A stretch of DNA of 64,000 nt, from contig NZ_LS422981.1 in the NCBI RefSeq assembly GCF_900411375.1, positions 51,437 through 115,436 of the forward strand, given 5' to 3'. A model generated the notes under the pieces. The model searched no databases and was not told the origin of the DNA. It saw nothing but the letters and a program-made list of their open reading frames with translations. This DNA comes from Lentilactobacillus raoultii (GTDB lineage Bacteria > Bacillota > Bacilli > Lactobacillales > Lactobacillaceae). Within the stretch, counting starts at the first letter, position 1. Every line of letters starts with the position of its first letter. The position numbers and the translations under genes were made by a program. This document shows positions 6,743 to 16,752 of this stretch, piece by piece.

Positions 6743-7915
6743 TTATTTGATTTCGTTAGCAACGTCCCTGACCATCGCCAACTCTTCATCTGCTGGGATC
6801 AGTAGAATTCGAGCTGACGAATCTTTGGTGCTCAAATCGCCGGGAGCCTGTTTTTCGTTTAGCATCCCATCCAACTTAATCCCAAAGATTTCCAGCTTCT
6901 TGCAGACCTGCTCACGAACCCATTTATCGTGTTCACCGATACCACCGGAGAAGACAATCGCATCGACACCGCCCAGTTCAGTAATGTAACTGGCTGCGTA
7001 TTTAACCGTTCGATTAACGAAGATATCCAAGGCCAACTTAGCCCGATCATCATCAGAGCTTTCCAGATCCCGCATATCTGATGATAACCCGGAAATCCCC
7101 AGCAATCCTGAACGGTCATTGAACATTTCAATCACCTCATCGGCTGAAGCGCCCATTCGTTTCATGAAGAAGGGTACCAACGCCGGGTCAATGTCACCGG
7201 AACGAGTCCCCATGGTTAGCCCATTCATCGGTGTAAAGCCCATCGAAGTATCGACACATTTACCATCCTTTTCAGCCGCTACTGAAGCGCCAGATCCCAA
7301 ATGCAAAGTAACTAGTTTAGCCGTCTTATAGCCTAGCAGTTCCTGTGCTTTTTGGGTAATATAACCATGATTGATACCGTGTTCCCCATATCGACGAATC
7401 GTAAATTTCTTGGTCAATTCATAGGGAATGCCATAAATCGCATTGACTTCCGGCACATCCTTAAAAAAGGCGCTATCAAAGACCGCGTACTGTTCGGTTT
7501 CCGGCAAAATTCGGCGAATAATTTTAATATATTCGGCTTCCACTGGATTATGAATCGGTGCAATTTCGCTTAGTTCATTAATCCAATTTAACGCCTTGTC
7601 ATCAATTTTAGAGACTTTATCAAAAACCGTACTACCGGCAACCACTCGATTTCCTACCGCATCAATGTCGTGAAGATGGTCAATGACACCAAGGTCCTTT
7701 AAATTGTTCAGCATAATCGCTGCGGAACGTTCATAGTCAACGTTGTCCTCAACCCGCTTGTACGTTTGACCGTCCCCATACTTGATTTTAATAATGGAGC
7801 CCGGCAGGTTGATTCGCTCAACTTGACCATCTGCAAGCACCGTCTCCTTAGGCATTTCAAACAACTTAAACTTTAGAGAAGAACTGCCTGCGTTAACAAT
7901 TAATACTTTGGACAT
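6743..7915 (-). CDS. ackA: Acetate kinase
   Basis: A 390-residue protein that interconverts acetate + ATP and acetyl phosphate + ADP; in heterofermenters it harvests ATP from the phosphoketolase product. It shows the N-terminal VLIVNAGSSSLKFKLF motif, the VTLHLGSGASVAA phosphate loop, TMGTRSGDIDP and the late FSGGIGEH motif. The start is put at MSKVLIV (7915), because GGAGG lies nine bases before it; a six-codon longer frame would place the ribosome binding site inside the gene. The leader upstream contains an interspersed repeat. It fits with Xfp and AdhE in this window. Confidence 0.95.
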   Translation of the reverse strand: MSKVLIVNAGSSSLKFKLFEMPKETVLADGQVERINLPGSIIKIKYGDGQTYKRVEDNVDYERSAAIMLNNLKDLGVIDHLHDIDAVGNRVVAGSTVFDKVSKIDDKALNWINELSEIAPIHNPVEAEYIKIIRRILPETEQYAVFDSAFFKDVPEVNAIYGIPYELTKKFTIRRYGEHGINHGYITQKAQELLGYKTAKLVTLHLGSGASVAAEKDGKCVDTSMGFTPMNGLTMGTRSGDIDPALVPFFMKRMGASADEVIEMFNDRSGLLGISGLSSDMRDLESSDDDRAKLALDIFVNRTVKYAASYITELGGVDAIVFSGGIGEHDKWVREQVCKKLEIFGIKLDGMLNEKQAPGDLSTKDSSARILLIPADEELAMVRDVANEIK

Positions 7916-7975
7916 AACCTTAACCTCCGACATTTATAATTTGGATCTGAATTGGGTTTCTTGACAGTGGCCGCC

Positions 7976-8135
7976 TGACACGGGGTCTAACCGTTTGAAT
8001 CCGTTCACTGTTCCTAGGACAACTCCTTCAAGCAACACCGCTCCTGCTAAGAGATCAATCTGAAAAATCCAAAGCCGGGATTTCCCAAATTGACGTCTTA
8101 CTATCCGGGTGTTAACCGCTTGAATCCGTTCACTA
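7976..8135. repeat. Interspersed hairpin repeat, copy A
   Basis: This roughly 150-bp sequence shares long stretches with two tandem copies at about 37300-37560 (CTAGGACA, CTCCTTCAAGCA, AAGAGATCAATCTG, AAATCCAAA, ATTGACGTCTTA, ATCCGGGTGTTAACCGC). Its centre forms an imperfect stem between AAGAGATCAATCTGAAAAATCC-like and GGATTTCCCAAATTGACGTCTTA-like arms. It has no ORF. It sits between a TATACT -10 candidate (8159-8164) and ackA, so it would be in the ackA 5' leader. Confidence 0.75.
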
Positions 8136-8234
8136 TTTGAAACCGCATCCATGCCTACAGTATACTATTTATCTAAAAATTGTGACATGATTAGCTATTG
8201 TGAATTTTAAAGAGTCCGTCAACTAAACAAAAAA

Positions 8235-8266
8235 CTCCGCAAATCACATTATCGTCATTTGCGGAG
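8235..8266 (-). terminator. Terminator of the LacI-family gene
   Basis: CTCCGCAAAT (8235-8244) pairs exactly with ATTTGCGGAG (8257-8266). The minus strand continues TTTTTTGTTTAG. Confidence 0.85.
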
Positions 8267-8289
8267 GCATCTTCGAAACTTTTTCAAAT

Positions 8290-9330
8290 TTAGCGACTAA
8301 TCTTATTGAGATTCAAAACGGAACTTCTCACAATAATTTCCGGATCAACCACTTTTTGTTCAATATCAGCCGGTTGGCCATCTTCCATCAAATCAACCAA
8401 CTTGGAAACGCCCATTCCAATAATTGTTGAAGTCGGCTTACGAACTGTCGTCAACGGTGGCACCAGGTACTTGGAATAACCCATATCATCAAAACCGATG
8501 AATGAAATATCCCGGGGTACCTGGTAACCTAATTCGATGCAGGCATTAATGGCCCCAACCGCCATATCGTCATTTTCACAAATCACACATGTCGGAATAT
8601 TGCCGCTGGATAGGATTTGGCGCATCAACACGTTGCCGCTTTTTGGGCGATAATCCCCTTGTTTAATCAAGTTGGCATTGACCTCGATCTTATGAGCTTC
8701 AATCGCTTGGGTAAAGCCTTTGGTCCGTTGAACAGACGATTTAAAGGCGGCCAGTCCCTTAATCAGGGCAAACTTGCGGTGACCCATGCGAATCGCGTAC
8801 TCGGTCGCAATTTTACCACCCAATTCATCACCAACCGCATAATTATTGATGTCATCCCGATCAATGACCCGGTTCAAGACAACCAATGGCAAGCCGGTTT
8901 TATGAAGATAGTCGATAAACTCGTCATCCGATTTCGATTGACTAATGACGATAATCCCATCAAAATTATTGACCGACACGCTTTGACCATCCATCGCATT
9001 GTCGACGCTATTAATTGATAACGAGTAACTTTTTGGCAGCATTCCCTGCGCTTGCTCGATTACATCCGTCAAAAAACTGGCGGAGGTCCCGGTATCCAGG
9101 TTTGTAAAGAAAATCCCAATCATATAGGAACGGTTGGTCACCAAACTTTTAGCGTTTAAGTTTGGCACATACCCAATCTGGCGGGCAATTTCCGAAATCT
9201 TGTCACGGGTGGCCGGCTTAACCAACGGACTGCCATTTAAGGCTCTGGAGACGGTGGTATGAGAAACGTTGGCCATCTTCGCAATTGTTCGAATTGTCAC
9301 CGCATTCTCATTTTTATCAATATTTTTCAA
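8290..9330 (-). CDS. LacI-family regulator of the galacturonate module
   Basis: A 346-residue LacI/GalR protein. The N-terminal helix-turn-helix TIRTIAKMANVSHTTVSRALNGS (about residues 12-34) is followed by the hinge NLNAKSLVTNRS and a periplasmic-binding-like ligand domain with conserved DGIIVISQS and FIGFDDMGYSKYL segments. The start is a TTG after GAGGAAG; a GTG ten codons later is an alternative. It is last in a minus-strand cluster of uxaC, uxaE and a GPH symporter. Three TTAACG-core sites upstream of that cluster are its probable operators. The inducer is likely an intermediate of uronate catabolism, which is inference. Confidence 0.85.
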   Translation of the reverse strand: MKNIDKNENAVTIRTIAKMANVSHTTVSRALNGSPLVKPATRDKISEIARQIGYVPNLNAKSLVTNRSYMIGIFFTNLDTGTSASFLTDVIEQAQGMLPKSYSLSINSVDNAMDGQSVSVNNFDGIIVISQSKSDDEFIDYLHKTGLPLVVLNRVIDRDDINNYAVGDELGGKIATEYAIRMGHRKFALIKGLAAFKSSVQRTKGFTQAIEAHKIEVNANLIKQGDYRPKSGNVLMRQILSSGNIPTCVICENDDMAVGAINACIELGYQVPRDISFIGFDDMGYSKYLVPPLTTVRKPTSTIIGMGVSKLVDLMEDGQPADIEQKVVDPEIIVRSSVLNLNKISR

Positions 9331-9434
9331 TCTGCCATCGCTTCCTCTTCATAAACTTTTATTTACAACTAACCATTAATGCCGCTTAACATCAACATTA
9401 TGAGTTCTACGAGTTCAAAAATCAAGAACAAAAA

Positions 9435-9470
9435 CAACACCCGAAAAGCGATCATCCCTTCCGAGTGTTG
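9435..9470 (-). terminator. Terminator of the uxaE-uxaC operon
   Basis: CAACACCCGAA (9435-9445) pairs with TTCCGAGTGTTG (9459-9470); the minus strand continues TTTTTGTTC. It separates uxaC from the LacI gene. Confidence 0.8.
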
Positions 9471-9565
9471 TAATATGCAGCTTAATTTGAAAATTAATTA
9501 AGTGGCCATAATCTTCCTAATACTACTTCAATCAGTCATTGTCTCGATTAACTTGCGTCATTACC

Positions 9566-10984
9566 CTAGTCTAAAAAGCCAAAGTAATTTTTCGCATTAT
9601 TATAGGAAATATCTTGAACAATTTGGCCTAACTTCTCAATATTGTTGGGAACCCGCCCCTGTTCTGCGAGTTTTCCATAGAAGTTGCACAGTACCCGACG
9701 GAAATACTCATGACGCGGATAGGATAGGAAGCTTCGCGAATCGGTTAGCATCCCAACAAAGTGTGGTAACAGACTTTCCTGGGCAAAGATTCGCAACTGA
9801 TTATCCATACCCTCGGCCGTATCGTTGAACCACCAACCGGCACCAAGCTGTAATTTTTGAACCGTACCACCTTGGAAGCAGCCCATCATGGTGGCTAATT
9901 CCATCCAATCATTATTGTTTAATGAATAGAAGATAGTTTTAGGAACGTTATTCGAATCCTGCATCTTGGTGTAGAGTTCGGTGATATGCTTAACGATATC
10001 GGGTTGTGTCCCAACGGCATCGTAACCCGTATCCGGGCCAATTTTGTCAAACATCGGCCGGTTCAAGTCACGACTTGAGTTAATGTGGAACTGCATCGTC
10101 CAATTAAACTCAGTGTTTAACTTCATCAAGTTTTCCAACAGCATTGTCAAATACTGATCAATTTCGGTTTGACTCAGCGACTCGTTGGCAACGCCCTTCT
10201 TCACGATGGCGTTTAGGTCATCTTCGCTGGCTTCTTTGAAGTGATACGTCAGCAGTGAATGATCAGATAGCCGACCACCCATTTCATTAAAGAATTCGAA
10301 GCGTTGATGGAGAGCTTTAATGATGTCAGCAAAGTTGTTAATGTCAACACCCGAAACGTCACTTAATGTCTTGAGGTAGTCTCCAAAGCCATCTCGATCA
10401 ATCTGAATCAACTTATCCGGCCGCATTGCCGGCAGCGTCTTAAACCCACTCTGGGCCTCTTCCTTCTTTAATAACTTGTGGTATTTCAAGTCAGAAGCTG
10501 GATCGTCGGTAGTGCAAACTACTTGGACATTTGAATTCTTAATTAAATTCCGTGGTTTAAAGTCATCCGTTTGAAGTAACTGGTTGGCCTTTTCCCAAAT
10601 TCGGGGAGCGGATGCTTCGGTGAATTCTTCATCGATGTGGAAGAATCGGCGCAATTCCAAATGGGTCCATTCATACAATGGATTACCATATGAATTTTCA
10701 ATGGTTTTGGCCCATTCGATAAACTTCTTGTATTCGTCACCGTCACCAGTGATATACTTCTCATCCACACCATTGGCCCGCATCAAGCGCCATTTATAAT
10801 GGTCACCGTAAGTGCCTTCGTTTAACCAAATCCGGGTAATATTTGGATAATTTTTATTCTCATAGATTTCTTCCGGATTTAAATGGCAGTGAAAATCAAT
10901 GATCGGCATTTTGGCTGCGTAGTCATGAAACAGCGTCTTGGCGGTCTCATTTCCCAGCAGAAAATCATCATTTAATAATGTCAC
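9566..10984 (-). CDS. uxaC: Uronate isomerase (glucuronate/galacturonate), copy 1
   Basis: A 472-residue UxaC of normal length. It isomerises D-glucuronate to D-fructuronate and D-galacturonate to D-tagaturonate in the cytoplasm. The N-terminal metal motif IIDFHCHL (residues about 28-35) and the amidohydrolase-type barrel are clear, with [23 protein letters not shown] near the end. It follows uxaE by 19 bases in the operon GPH symporter-uxaE-uxaC. A close paralogue lies at 22800-24224. Because uxaE is its direct partner, this copy probably serves galacturonate. Confidence 0.93.
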   Translation of the reverse strand: MTLLNDDFLLGNETAKTLFHDYAAKMPIIDFHCHLNPEEIYENKNYPNITRIWLNEGTYGDHYKWRLMRANGVDEKYITGDGDEYKKFIEWAKTIENSYGNPLYEWTHLELRRFFHIDEEFTEASAPRIWEKANQLLQTDDFKPRNLIKNSNVQVVCTTDDPASDLKYHKLLKKEEAQSGFKTLPAMRPDKLIQIDRDGFGDYLKTLSDVSGVDINNFADIIKALHQRFEFFNEMGGRLSDHSLLTYHFKEASEDDLNAIVKKGVANESLSQTEIDQYLTMLLENLMKLNTEFNWTMQFHINSSRDLNRPMFDKIGPDTGYDAVGTQPDIVKHITELYTKMQDSNNVPKTIFYSLNNNDWMELATMMGCFQGGTVQKLQLGAGWWFNDTAEGMDNQLRIFAQESLLPHFVGMLTDSRSFLSYPRHEYFRRVLCNFYGKLAEQGRVPNNIEKLGQIVQDISYNNAKNYFGFLD

Positions 10985-11003
10985 GACTCTGATCTCCTTT
11001 AAC

Positions 11004-12653
11004 TTAATTCTTGGCCAATTCTTCTAAGCGTTCCGTACCTTCTTCACGAAGTTCTGTCGCATCTTCCTTGGAAATATCCGTCTTGGGCTCATGAATTTCT
11101 TGAGCTTCCTGCTTAGTCTTGGCAATTCCTTGAAGCAAGTCCAGATGTTCAGCAATGTGAATGTTCAGGTAACGGTCGTAAAGCGCTTGGTTCTTGAGCA
11201 AGATGTTCCACAACTTATCACGGTAAACGTAGTGGTAGTTGTGTTTCAAGTTCATGATTGAGCCATACATTGTGTGAAGCACCTGACGGGCATCGTCGTT
11301 GTTTAACAAGTCCATAACGTTTTCTTCAGTCATCGTTTCCGGCTTTGGTGCAGTGCCATCAGTTTGAGCGTTGAAGACGTAGAAGTCCTTAACATCATCC
11401 AAGTTTTCATAAGCAAATTTGTACAATTCCAACATGAACTTCGGATCCTTGTGAGCAATTACCCGCAAAGCTTCCAACCAGTTGGTCCCGGCCGTCTTAA
11501 CGTGCCAGCCATGGTCCTTGGAGATCCGACCGATAATTTCGTAAACGGATAGTTTGTCAGAACCAGAGTGAATACTCAACTTGTAACCAAAGTGTTCAGC
11601 GATTGCTTCGTGAATGACATATTCACGTTCAAAGCGCTTGGTATCACCAATGTAGTCAATGGCTTTCTGGAATTCACCGTAGAAACGAGGTGCCATCGTG
11701 GTTGGTGTGATGCCACGACGATGAAGTTCGTTGGCAAAGAAAAAGTGGTTTGGATTAGTTGTTTGATAAGGGGTTTCATCCATTGAGATTTCGAAGTCCA
11801 AATTGTAAGGAACCACGAACTTCTTGTAGATACCAGCCGCAAACAAGATGGCATCGTAGAAGGTCAGAACGGATTCTTCAACGTCGTGCTTGGTGAATTT
11901 AACCGAACGACCATTGCCTAAATCGAAGGTCTTGTTCAAATAAGTGTCGTTGAAGTAGTTGATTTGATCCGGATCCAAGGTGTTGAAGCGCTTATCCAAT
12001 TCATCATCTTTCAAATTAACAATGTCATTGTTAATCTCTTCAGTACAATCCAGGGTAATCATTGAGCAGCCAATCTTAACGGCGTAGTCAACTTCGTAAG
12101 GCGTCTTAACGTGGTCACCATCAGCGCCCCAGCCATAAGTAAAGCCTTCTTCAAAGACTGCCCAGGATGCAGATTGGAAGACGTCGGTGTTAGTCCGGTG
12201 CATCAAAACCAGTTCACGAATTGATTGTTGTGCCAAAACCGGCATAATGCCTCGACCCTTTAAGAGACGCAAGTGGGCGTTTGAGGCATTGCCCAGTCGA
12301 TCACCTAAACCAAAGGTATATTTGTAATTACGACGTGATGTTGGTCGAATCCACTGGAAGCGTTTAGCCAAGGCATCGTTATTCTTTTCGTTTAATTCAC
12401 CCACCAGAAGTGTTGAATCAACGTCAGTCAAAGATTCTTCAGCATCGAAGTCGCCGGCCGTCAAACGGTTTTCGTAAACGACTAAATGCTTTTGGAGAAT
12501 CCCTTCTGAATCGGTTTGATGAAGAATGAAGTAAACGTTGCGGCGATCAACCTGAATTGATGGGGCGTAAACTTCCTGGTCACTTAAATGGCTGTAATCA
12601 CCATCAGCGTTTAAAATCTCTTTAACATCACTTAATAATTGTTTTAAATCCAT
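11004..12653 (-). CDS. uxaE: Tagaturonate epimerase
   Basis: A 549-residue protein matching the UxaE family as I know it (tagaturonate/fructuronate epimerase, described in Thermotoga and annotated in lactobacilli). Recognisable stretches are [60 protein letters not shown] and a charged C-terminal extension. Converting tagaturonate to fructuronate lets galacturonate join the glucuronate path without UxaB/UxaA. It lies between the symporter and uxaC in one operon. No uxaA or uxaB is in the window, which supports the role. Confidence 0.85.
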   Translation of the reverse strand: MDLKQLLSDVKEILNADGDYSHLSDQEVYAPSIQVDRRNVYFILHQTDSEGILQKHLVVYENRLTAGDFDAEESLTDVDSTLLVGELNEKNNDALAKRFQWIRPTSRRNYKYTFGLGDRLGNASNAHLRLLKGRGIMPVLAQQSIRELVLMHRTNTDVFQSASWAVFEEGFTYGWGADGDHVKTPYEVDYAVKIGCSMITLDCTEEINNDIVNLKDDELDKRFNTLDPDQINYFNDTYLNKTFDLGNGRSVKFTKHDVEESVLTFYDAILFAAGIYKKFVVPYNLDFEISMDETPYQTTNPNHFFFANELHRRGITPTTMAPRFYGEFQKAIDYIGDTKRFEREYVIHEAIAEHFGYKLSIHSGSDKLSVYEIIGRISKDHGWHVKTAGTNWLEALRVIAHKDPKFMLELYKFAYENLDDVKDFYVFNAQTDGTAPKPETMTEENVMDLLNNDDARQVLHTMYGSIMNLKHNYHYVYRDKLWNILLKNQALYDRYLNIHIAEHLDLLQGIAKTKQEAQEIHEPKTDISKEDATELREEGTERLEELAKN

Positions 12654-12709
12654 CGTAATTCCTCCATGTTATCAATCATTTTGTTTCCAAATTTAATCAT
12701 TAAAACGGC

Positions 12710-14170
12710 TTACTTATCTTCACCGATTTTGCCGCCTTCCCAACGACCATGATCCAAGTCATCGGCAATCTTACCAAAGCGTTCGCCATCTAGTTTGTAT
12801 AAGAAACCAATTACGACCGCTGCCAGAACCAAACAAATGCCAGGATACAATGTCATTGCGGCTTTAATTCCTCGAAGGGCTCCGGGTGTTTGATGGGCAT
12901 TGGCAACGTATCCGGTCAAAGCTAGAACGCCGGCCGAAACCAAGGCTGCAATTGACTGGGCAATTTTTCGGGAAAAGTTAAAGGCTGCATAGGTAATCCC
13001 TTCTTTCCGGACACCAGAACGCCACTCACCGTAATCAATTGCATTTGAAACCATCGCCCAGGTAATCCCATTTGGAATCGCAAGTGCTGTGTAGCCAACC
13101 GTTACTAAAGCAACGAAGACAACTACATGATCCGGTAAAATGAAGTTGAGGATGTTAGCGGCTGCCCCAATGGCAAAACTCCACATTGCCGTTCGCTTTT
13201 GACCAAAGTGCTTAGTTAGTGTTGGAATCATGAAGACACCAGCAATTGAGCAACCCATCATAATGGCATTGATGATTGGCTGAAGTGCGATATTGCCTAA
13301 ATTATATTCAGCATAGAAAACCATCATTTGGTTATTGGTGTTCATTGCTGAAATCGTAAACAACGTCATCAAAATCAGAGCACCCAAAGGACCATTCTTA
13401 AAGATGACTTTAAAGTAATCCTTGAAGCCTTCCTTTTGAGCTGACTTACTTCTGTTCACGCGCACATTTTCTTTAGTACCTAAATAGCAAACACCAAACA
13501 TAACAACGCCAATTGCGGCAAAGATGGCAGCCGCCCAGAAATAGCCGAGACGTTGATTACTACCGCCAATTAAAACTGTCAGTGGAATAAAAGCAACTCC
13601 GGCAATAAACTGCGCACCAACGGAACCGATTTGACGAGTGGTGGCCATAAAACTACGATCTTGTGTGTTTCGTGACATCACTGATGCCAGTGACCCATAG
13701 GGATCGTTTGTAAACGAGTAAACCAATCCCCAAATCATGTATGCCGCATAAGCATAAATAATTTTTTGATTCATTGACAACCCGTCAGGCATCGTAAAGG
13801 TAATAACGGTTAAAACACCCAGAATAATTGCTGAAACCATCATGAATGGTCTGAATTTTCCCCGTTTACCTATTTTCTTTCGATTATCAACAACGGAGCC
13901 GGCAATCGGATCCATAAATGCATCGAAGATTTTCGTAAAGGCAAAGATTCCGGCGACAACGCCAGCGCCAATGCCGACACCATCAATCCAAAATTTAGTC
14001 AAATACGATTGGCCAAGGTCGAACATAAACCCATTTCCAAAATCGCCAAATCCATAGGCAATTTTTTGATGCATCGGAATTCGCTTGGATGAGTCATTCA
14101 TCAATTCATCATCATGCTTCTTTACTTGTTGACTGTCTTTAGTGACAATCTTTGAATCAGTGGTTTCCAT
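12710..14170 (-). CDS. GPH-family glycoside/uronide:cation symporter
   Basis: A 486-residue protein with twelve predicted membrane segments of the GPH (glycoside-pentoside-hexuronide) family. It has the N-terminal IAYGFGDFGNGFMFDLGQSY motif, the DAFMDPIAGSVVDN loop typical of the family, and KEGITYAAFNFSRKIAQSI late. First gene of the operon with uxaE and uxaC, so galacturonate or an oligogalacturonide is the probable cargo. The leader carries three LacI/cre-like sites. A hydrophilic N-terminal tail of about 35 residues precedes the first segment. Confidence 0.88.
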   Translation of the reverse strand: METTDSKIVTKDSQQVKKHDDELMNDSSKRIPMHQKIAYGFGDFGNGFMFDLGQSYLTKFWIDGVGIGAGVVAGIFAFTKIFDAFMDPIAGSVVDNRKKIGKRGKFRPFMMVSAIILGVLTVITFTMPDGLSMNQKIIYAYAAYMIWGLVYSFTNDPYGSLASVMSRNTQDRSFMATTRQIGSVGAQFIAGVAFIPLTVLIGGSNQRLGYFWAAAIFAAIGVVMFGVCYLGTKENVRVNRSKSAQKEGFKDYFKVIFKNGPLGALILMTLFTISAMNTNNQMMVFYAEYNLGNIALQPIINAIMMGCSIAGVFMIPTLTKHFGQKRTAMWSFAIGAAANILNFILPDHVVVFVALVTVGYTALAIPNGITWAMVSNAIDYGEWRSGVRKEGITYAAFNFSRKIAQSIAALVSAGVLALTGYVANAHQTPGALRGIKAAMTLYPGICLVLAAVVIGFLYKLDGERFGKIADDLDHGRWEGGKIGEDK

Positions 14171-14190
14171 GAGACACCTCCACGTAATAA

Positions 14191-14309
14191 CTGTTTTAAC
14201 GGTAACATTTATAAACGAGGCCTTCGTCTATCAATAAATTGTTAGTGTGATTTATTCACCCTTGTTAACGCTTACAAATATACCATATTTTAATGCACAC
14301 GTTAACACT
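14191..14309 (-). promoter_or_regulatory. Promoter and three LacI/CcpA-type sites of the galacturonate operon
   Basis: Minus-strand -35 TTAACG and -10 TATATT with 17-base spacing lie near 14305-14275. Three TTAACG-containing palindromes are seen: 14294-14309 (over the -35), 14262-14277 (TTGTTAACGCTTACAA, also a good cre match) and 14191-14208 (CTGTTTTAACGGTAACAT) near the ribosome binding site. This fits repression by the local LacI protein and catabolite control. The rest of the 14171-14586 gap shows only AT-rich sequence and the promoter of the 110-residue gene. Confidence 0.6.
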
Positions 14310-14586
14310 TTATTTGAACTTTTTTTAATTCACAATTCTTTCTCCCTTTCTCATCTTGATAAACAAGGAATTTTTGGATAAAAAAATTTAGCTTGTGAAT
14401 CTTACAATTTTCAATATTAGCATGGCCCGTTTTATTGCCATTCAAATTAGTATTCGTCTTAAAAAGTCGATAAAAAGCTGCTAGACAGCGTTTTTATTTG
14501 ATTTTCACGGTTGCATTTACTAATAAAGCTTGTAAAATAATGACTGAGAGAGAACACTGATTAAAAAAATTAGGGAGGTACTTATT

Positions 14587-14919
14587 TTGAAAAATCAAAC
14601 ATTTAAAGAAGCCCTTAAGTCCGATCAATCGTTTGAAGATTATTTGAAAAGATATTTTTCATTTCATAAACAACTTGAGGGTTCTTATGAGACACGCGAG
14701 TATTTCGAAAGTTACCGAGTTCGTTTGAATAAGCAGCATAAGCTTAGCTTAACGACTACTACCTGTTTAAATATCGCGTCGGCTGCTATTCCATTAAAAC
14801 AAACTGAAAATATTTCATTTGCGGATTTTCGCCGACTAGTCTTGAATAAAAAATTTGCCGACATTAACGCAACTTTGGCTGAGGTTTTTGAAGCCACATT
14901 ATCACGACAGTCACGTTAA
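14587..14919 (+). CDS. 110-residue protein of unknown function
   Basis: Starts at TTG after AGGGAGG. The product is soluble and helix-rich (KEALKSDQSFEDYLKRYFSFHKQLEGSYETREYFESYRVRL...), with a neutral middle (TTTTCLNIASAAIPLKQTENISF) and no signal peptide. It is the only plus-strand gene within the galacturonate region, with its own promoter and terminator. I do not recognise a family. Size and composition would fit an immunity-type four-helix protein, but that is only a resemblance. Confidence 0.55.
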   Translation: MKNQTFKEALKSDQSFEDYLKRYFSFHKQLEGSYETREYFESYRVRLNKQHKLSLTTTTCLNIASAAIPLKQTENISFADFRRLVLNKKFADINATLAEVFEATLSRQSR

Positions 14920-14968
14920 AAGAGCAGTGTGCCAACCATTAAAATTTAGGTTGATGCACTGCTCTTTT
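14918..14968 (+). terminator. Terminator of the 110-residue gene
   Basis: AAAGAGCAGTG (14918-14928) pairs with CACTGCTCTTT; followed by T residues on the plus strand. May also serve GH28 on the minus strand. Confidence 0.75.
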
Positions 14969-14997
14969 GCTTAAATTCAGTAAATTCGTTTGACTCT

Positions 14998-16638
14998 CTA
15001 ATTAATCACAATTTTTTTGATTGAGTTACCAATTTTCAATGATAGGGGATTCCCATCCATCGTTGTGACATGAGTTAATGCCACATTTCTAGCTTTGTCG
15101 ATTATAAGTACATTATCTGATTTTAACTTCACATCATTCAAGCTAACATCACTAATAAAGCCGGTATCGTCCGTTGGATCATCAGGAGAGTCAAAACCGA
15201 CTAACTCAATTGCTTGCTGACGATTATTAATTAAATGACCAGCCACGTCATAATCCTTAGAGCTTCCCGTAATTCTAACATTTATCAGCTTAATATTCTT
15301 GAACTCAGGTACTGACTTTGCGCTTGAACCATCCAAATTATACTGGACACCGTGAACTAAAAATCGATCAATTATGCAGTCCTGAGCCGAAAAGCCGTTA
15401 ATATAACCACCACGGGAGGCACTCGCCTTTAATTCAATCCCGTAATCTGTGTTTTGAATTCGACAATCTCTAATTGATACATTTTGAACTCCACCCGATT
15501 CTTCACTTCCAATCGCCAGTCCATGGCCGCCCATCATTTCTAAATCAAAGATTCGAATGTCAGCACATGGGAGGTTGATCTGATTACCTTCGGGATTCTT
15601 TCCTGATTTAATTGCAATACAGTCATCCCCAGTTTCAAAAGTTGTATCAAAAATCATGCAATGACGACTAGAATCAGGATCCCAACCATCTCCGTTATCA
15701 ACACCCTGCGATTTAACATGAATTCCGTGGGTAGTGACATAGTCGCAATAAATTAAATGAATCGTCCAGCAGGGTGGGTTCTGAACAGTAATCCCAGTTA
15801 AATGAACATTTTTACACTGAATAAAGCTTAATAGTCGGCCACGAACACGCCGCCCCCCAATGTTGTCTGAAACGTATTTAAGATATTTTTTCTTATCCGC
15901 ATAAAGCTTTTTCATAGCGGTCCCGAGTTTGTTACCACCACCATAAATAACGCCTTGACCACAAATTGTAACATTCTCACAATTTGTAACTGATCGATCA
16001 TCTGGATTCAAATAACCGGCATTAATCAAGCTGCGGTAGCAATACATTTCCCAGCCTTCGTAACGAGTCAAAATTAAGCCGTCTAGATTAGCCTTTCCTG
16101 CAAACTGCCTTTGCTGTGCTGGTGAATAAGTGTAGTCGGCCGGATTCAAACTGCCCTTTAATATGCCATCAACCTGAAGCGTCATATTTGATTTGAGATC
16201 AATTGCACCCGTTAAGATGGTGACTCCCTCTGGAATCAATAATGTGCCATTTTCAGGAAGGTCATTAATCGCCCGCTGTAAGTTTGCTGTTTCAATCTTT
16301 TCTCCAGCAATATCCACTTGATAAGTGTCAGCTAAGTTGATGACTTTGCTTCCCGGTTTTGTCGTGACTGTTAACTCTGCAGCGGCATCAGCTAAATCAT
16401 GATTTTTTAAAATCGTTGTTACTTTAAATTCATAGTTGGTAGCAGGTTTTAAACCAGTTACCGTAACATGAGTTTGAGCAGCTGCTCTAATAAGTATCTT
16501 ATGATTGGATACATTGACCTGATAACCAGTGACATCCCTTTGCTCAGCAGGCTTTTCCCACACTAAAGCGACGCTAGCACTTGATAGTGTTGCTGGTGCA
16601 ACCATTAAATTTTTGGGAACTAAATTAAGATTCGCCAT
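14998..16638 (-). CDS. GH28 polygalacturonase-type hydrolase with N-terminal FN3 domain
   Basis: A 546-residue protein. Residues 5-95 form a fibronectin type III domain; about 105-530 form a pectinase right-handed beta-helix. GH28 catalytic motifs are visible as NGDG (315-318, usually NTDG), GDD (337-339) and GHG (371-373). The usual R-x-K motif reads ELK (402-404). There is no signal peptide or membrane anchor, so it should act in the cytoplasm on imported oligogalacturonides, probably as an exo-enzyme releasing galacturonate for UxaC. Ribosome binding site AAGGAAGG. The changed motifs suggest an unusual uronide substrate. Confidence 0.85.
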   Translation of the reverse strand: MANLNLVPKNLMVAPATLSSASVALVWEKPAEQRDVTGYQVNVSNHKILIRAAAQTHVTVTGLKPATNYEFKVTTILKNHDLADAAAELTVTTKPGSKVINLADTYQVDIAGEKIETANLQRAINDLPENGTLLIPEGVTILTGAIDLKSNMTLQVDGILKGSLNPADYTYSPAQQRQFAGKANLDGLILTRYEGWEMYCYRSLINAGYLNPDDRSVTNCENVTICGQGVIYGGGNKLGTAMKKLYADKKKYLKYVSDNIGGRRVRGRLLSFIQCKNVHLTGITVQNPPCWTIHLIYCDYVTTHGIHVKSQGVDNGDGWDPDSSRHCMIFDTTFETGDDCIAIKSGKNPEGNQINLPCADIRIFDLEMMGGHGLAIGSEESGGVQNVSIRDCRIQNTDYGIELKASASRGGYINGFSAQDCIIDRFLVHGVQYNLDGSSAKSVPEFKNIKLINVRITGSSKDYDVAGHLINNRQQAIELVGFDSPDDPTDDTGFISDVSLNDVKLKSDNVLIIDKARNVALTHVTTMDGNPLSLKIGNSIKKIVIN

Positions 16639-16679
16639 TTGGCACCTTCCTTTATGAGCCCTTTACAAAAAATAAAAAT

Positions 16680-16740
16680 AAAAATTCCAGTTATCCTTAT
16701 CAATGACTCATTTCGACAAGTTCACAAAACCGGAATTTTA
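16680..16740 (-). terminator. Terminator behind the gluconokinase remnant
   Basis: AAAATTCC (from 16681) pairs with GGAATTTTA (ending 16740). On the minus strand the hairpin is followed by TTTTTATTTTTATTTTT. It lies just after the stop codon of the remnant and before GH28. Confidence 0.65.
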
Positions 16741-16752
16741 TAATGTTAACCT

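Noticed and set aside
7934-8152. A 72-residue ORF on the minus strand upstream of ackA
   Set aside because: It lies inside the interspersed repeat and has no ribosome binding site; similar frames are not kept in copies B and C.
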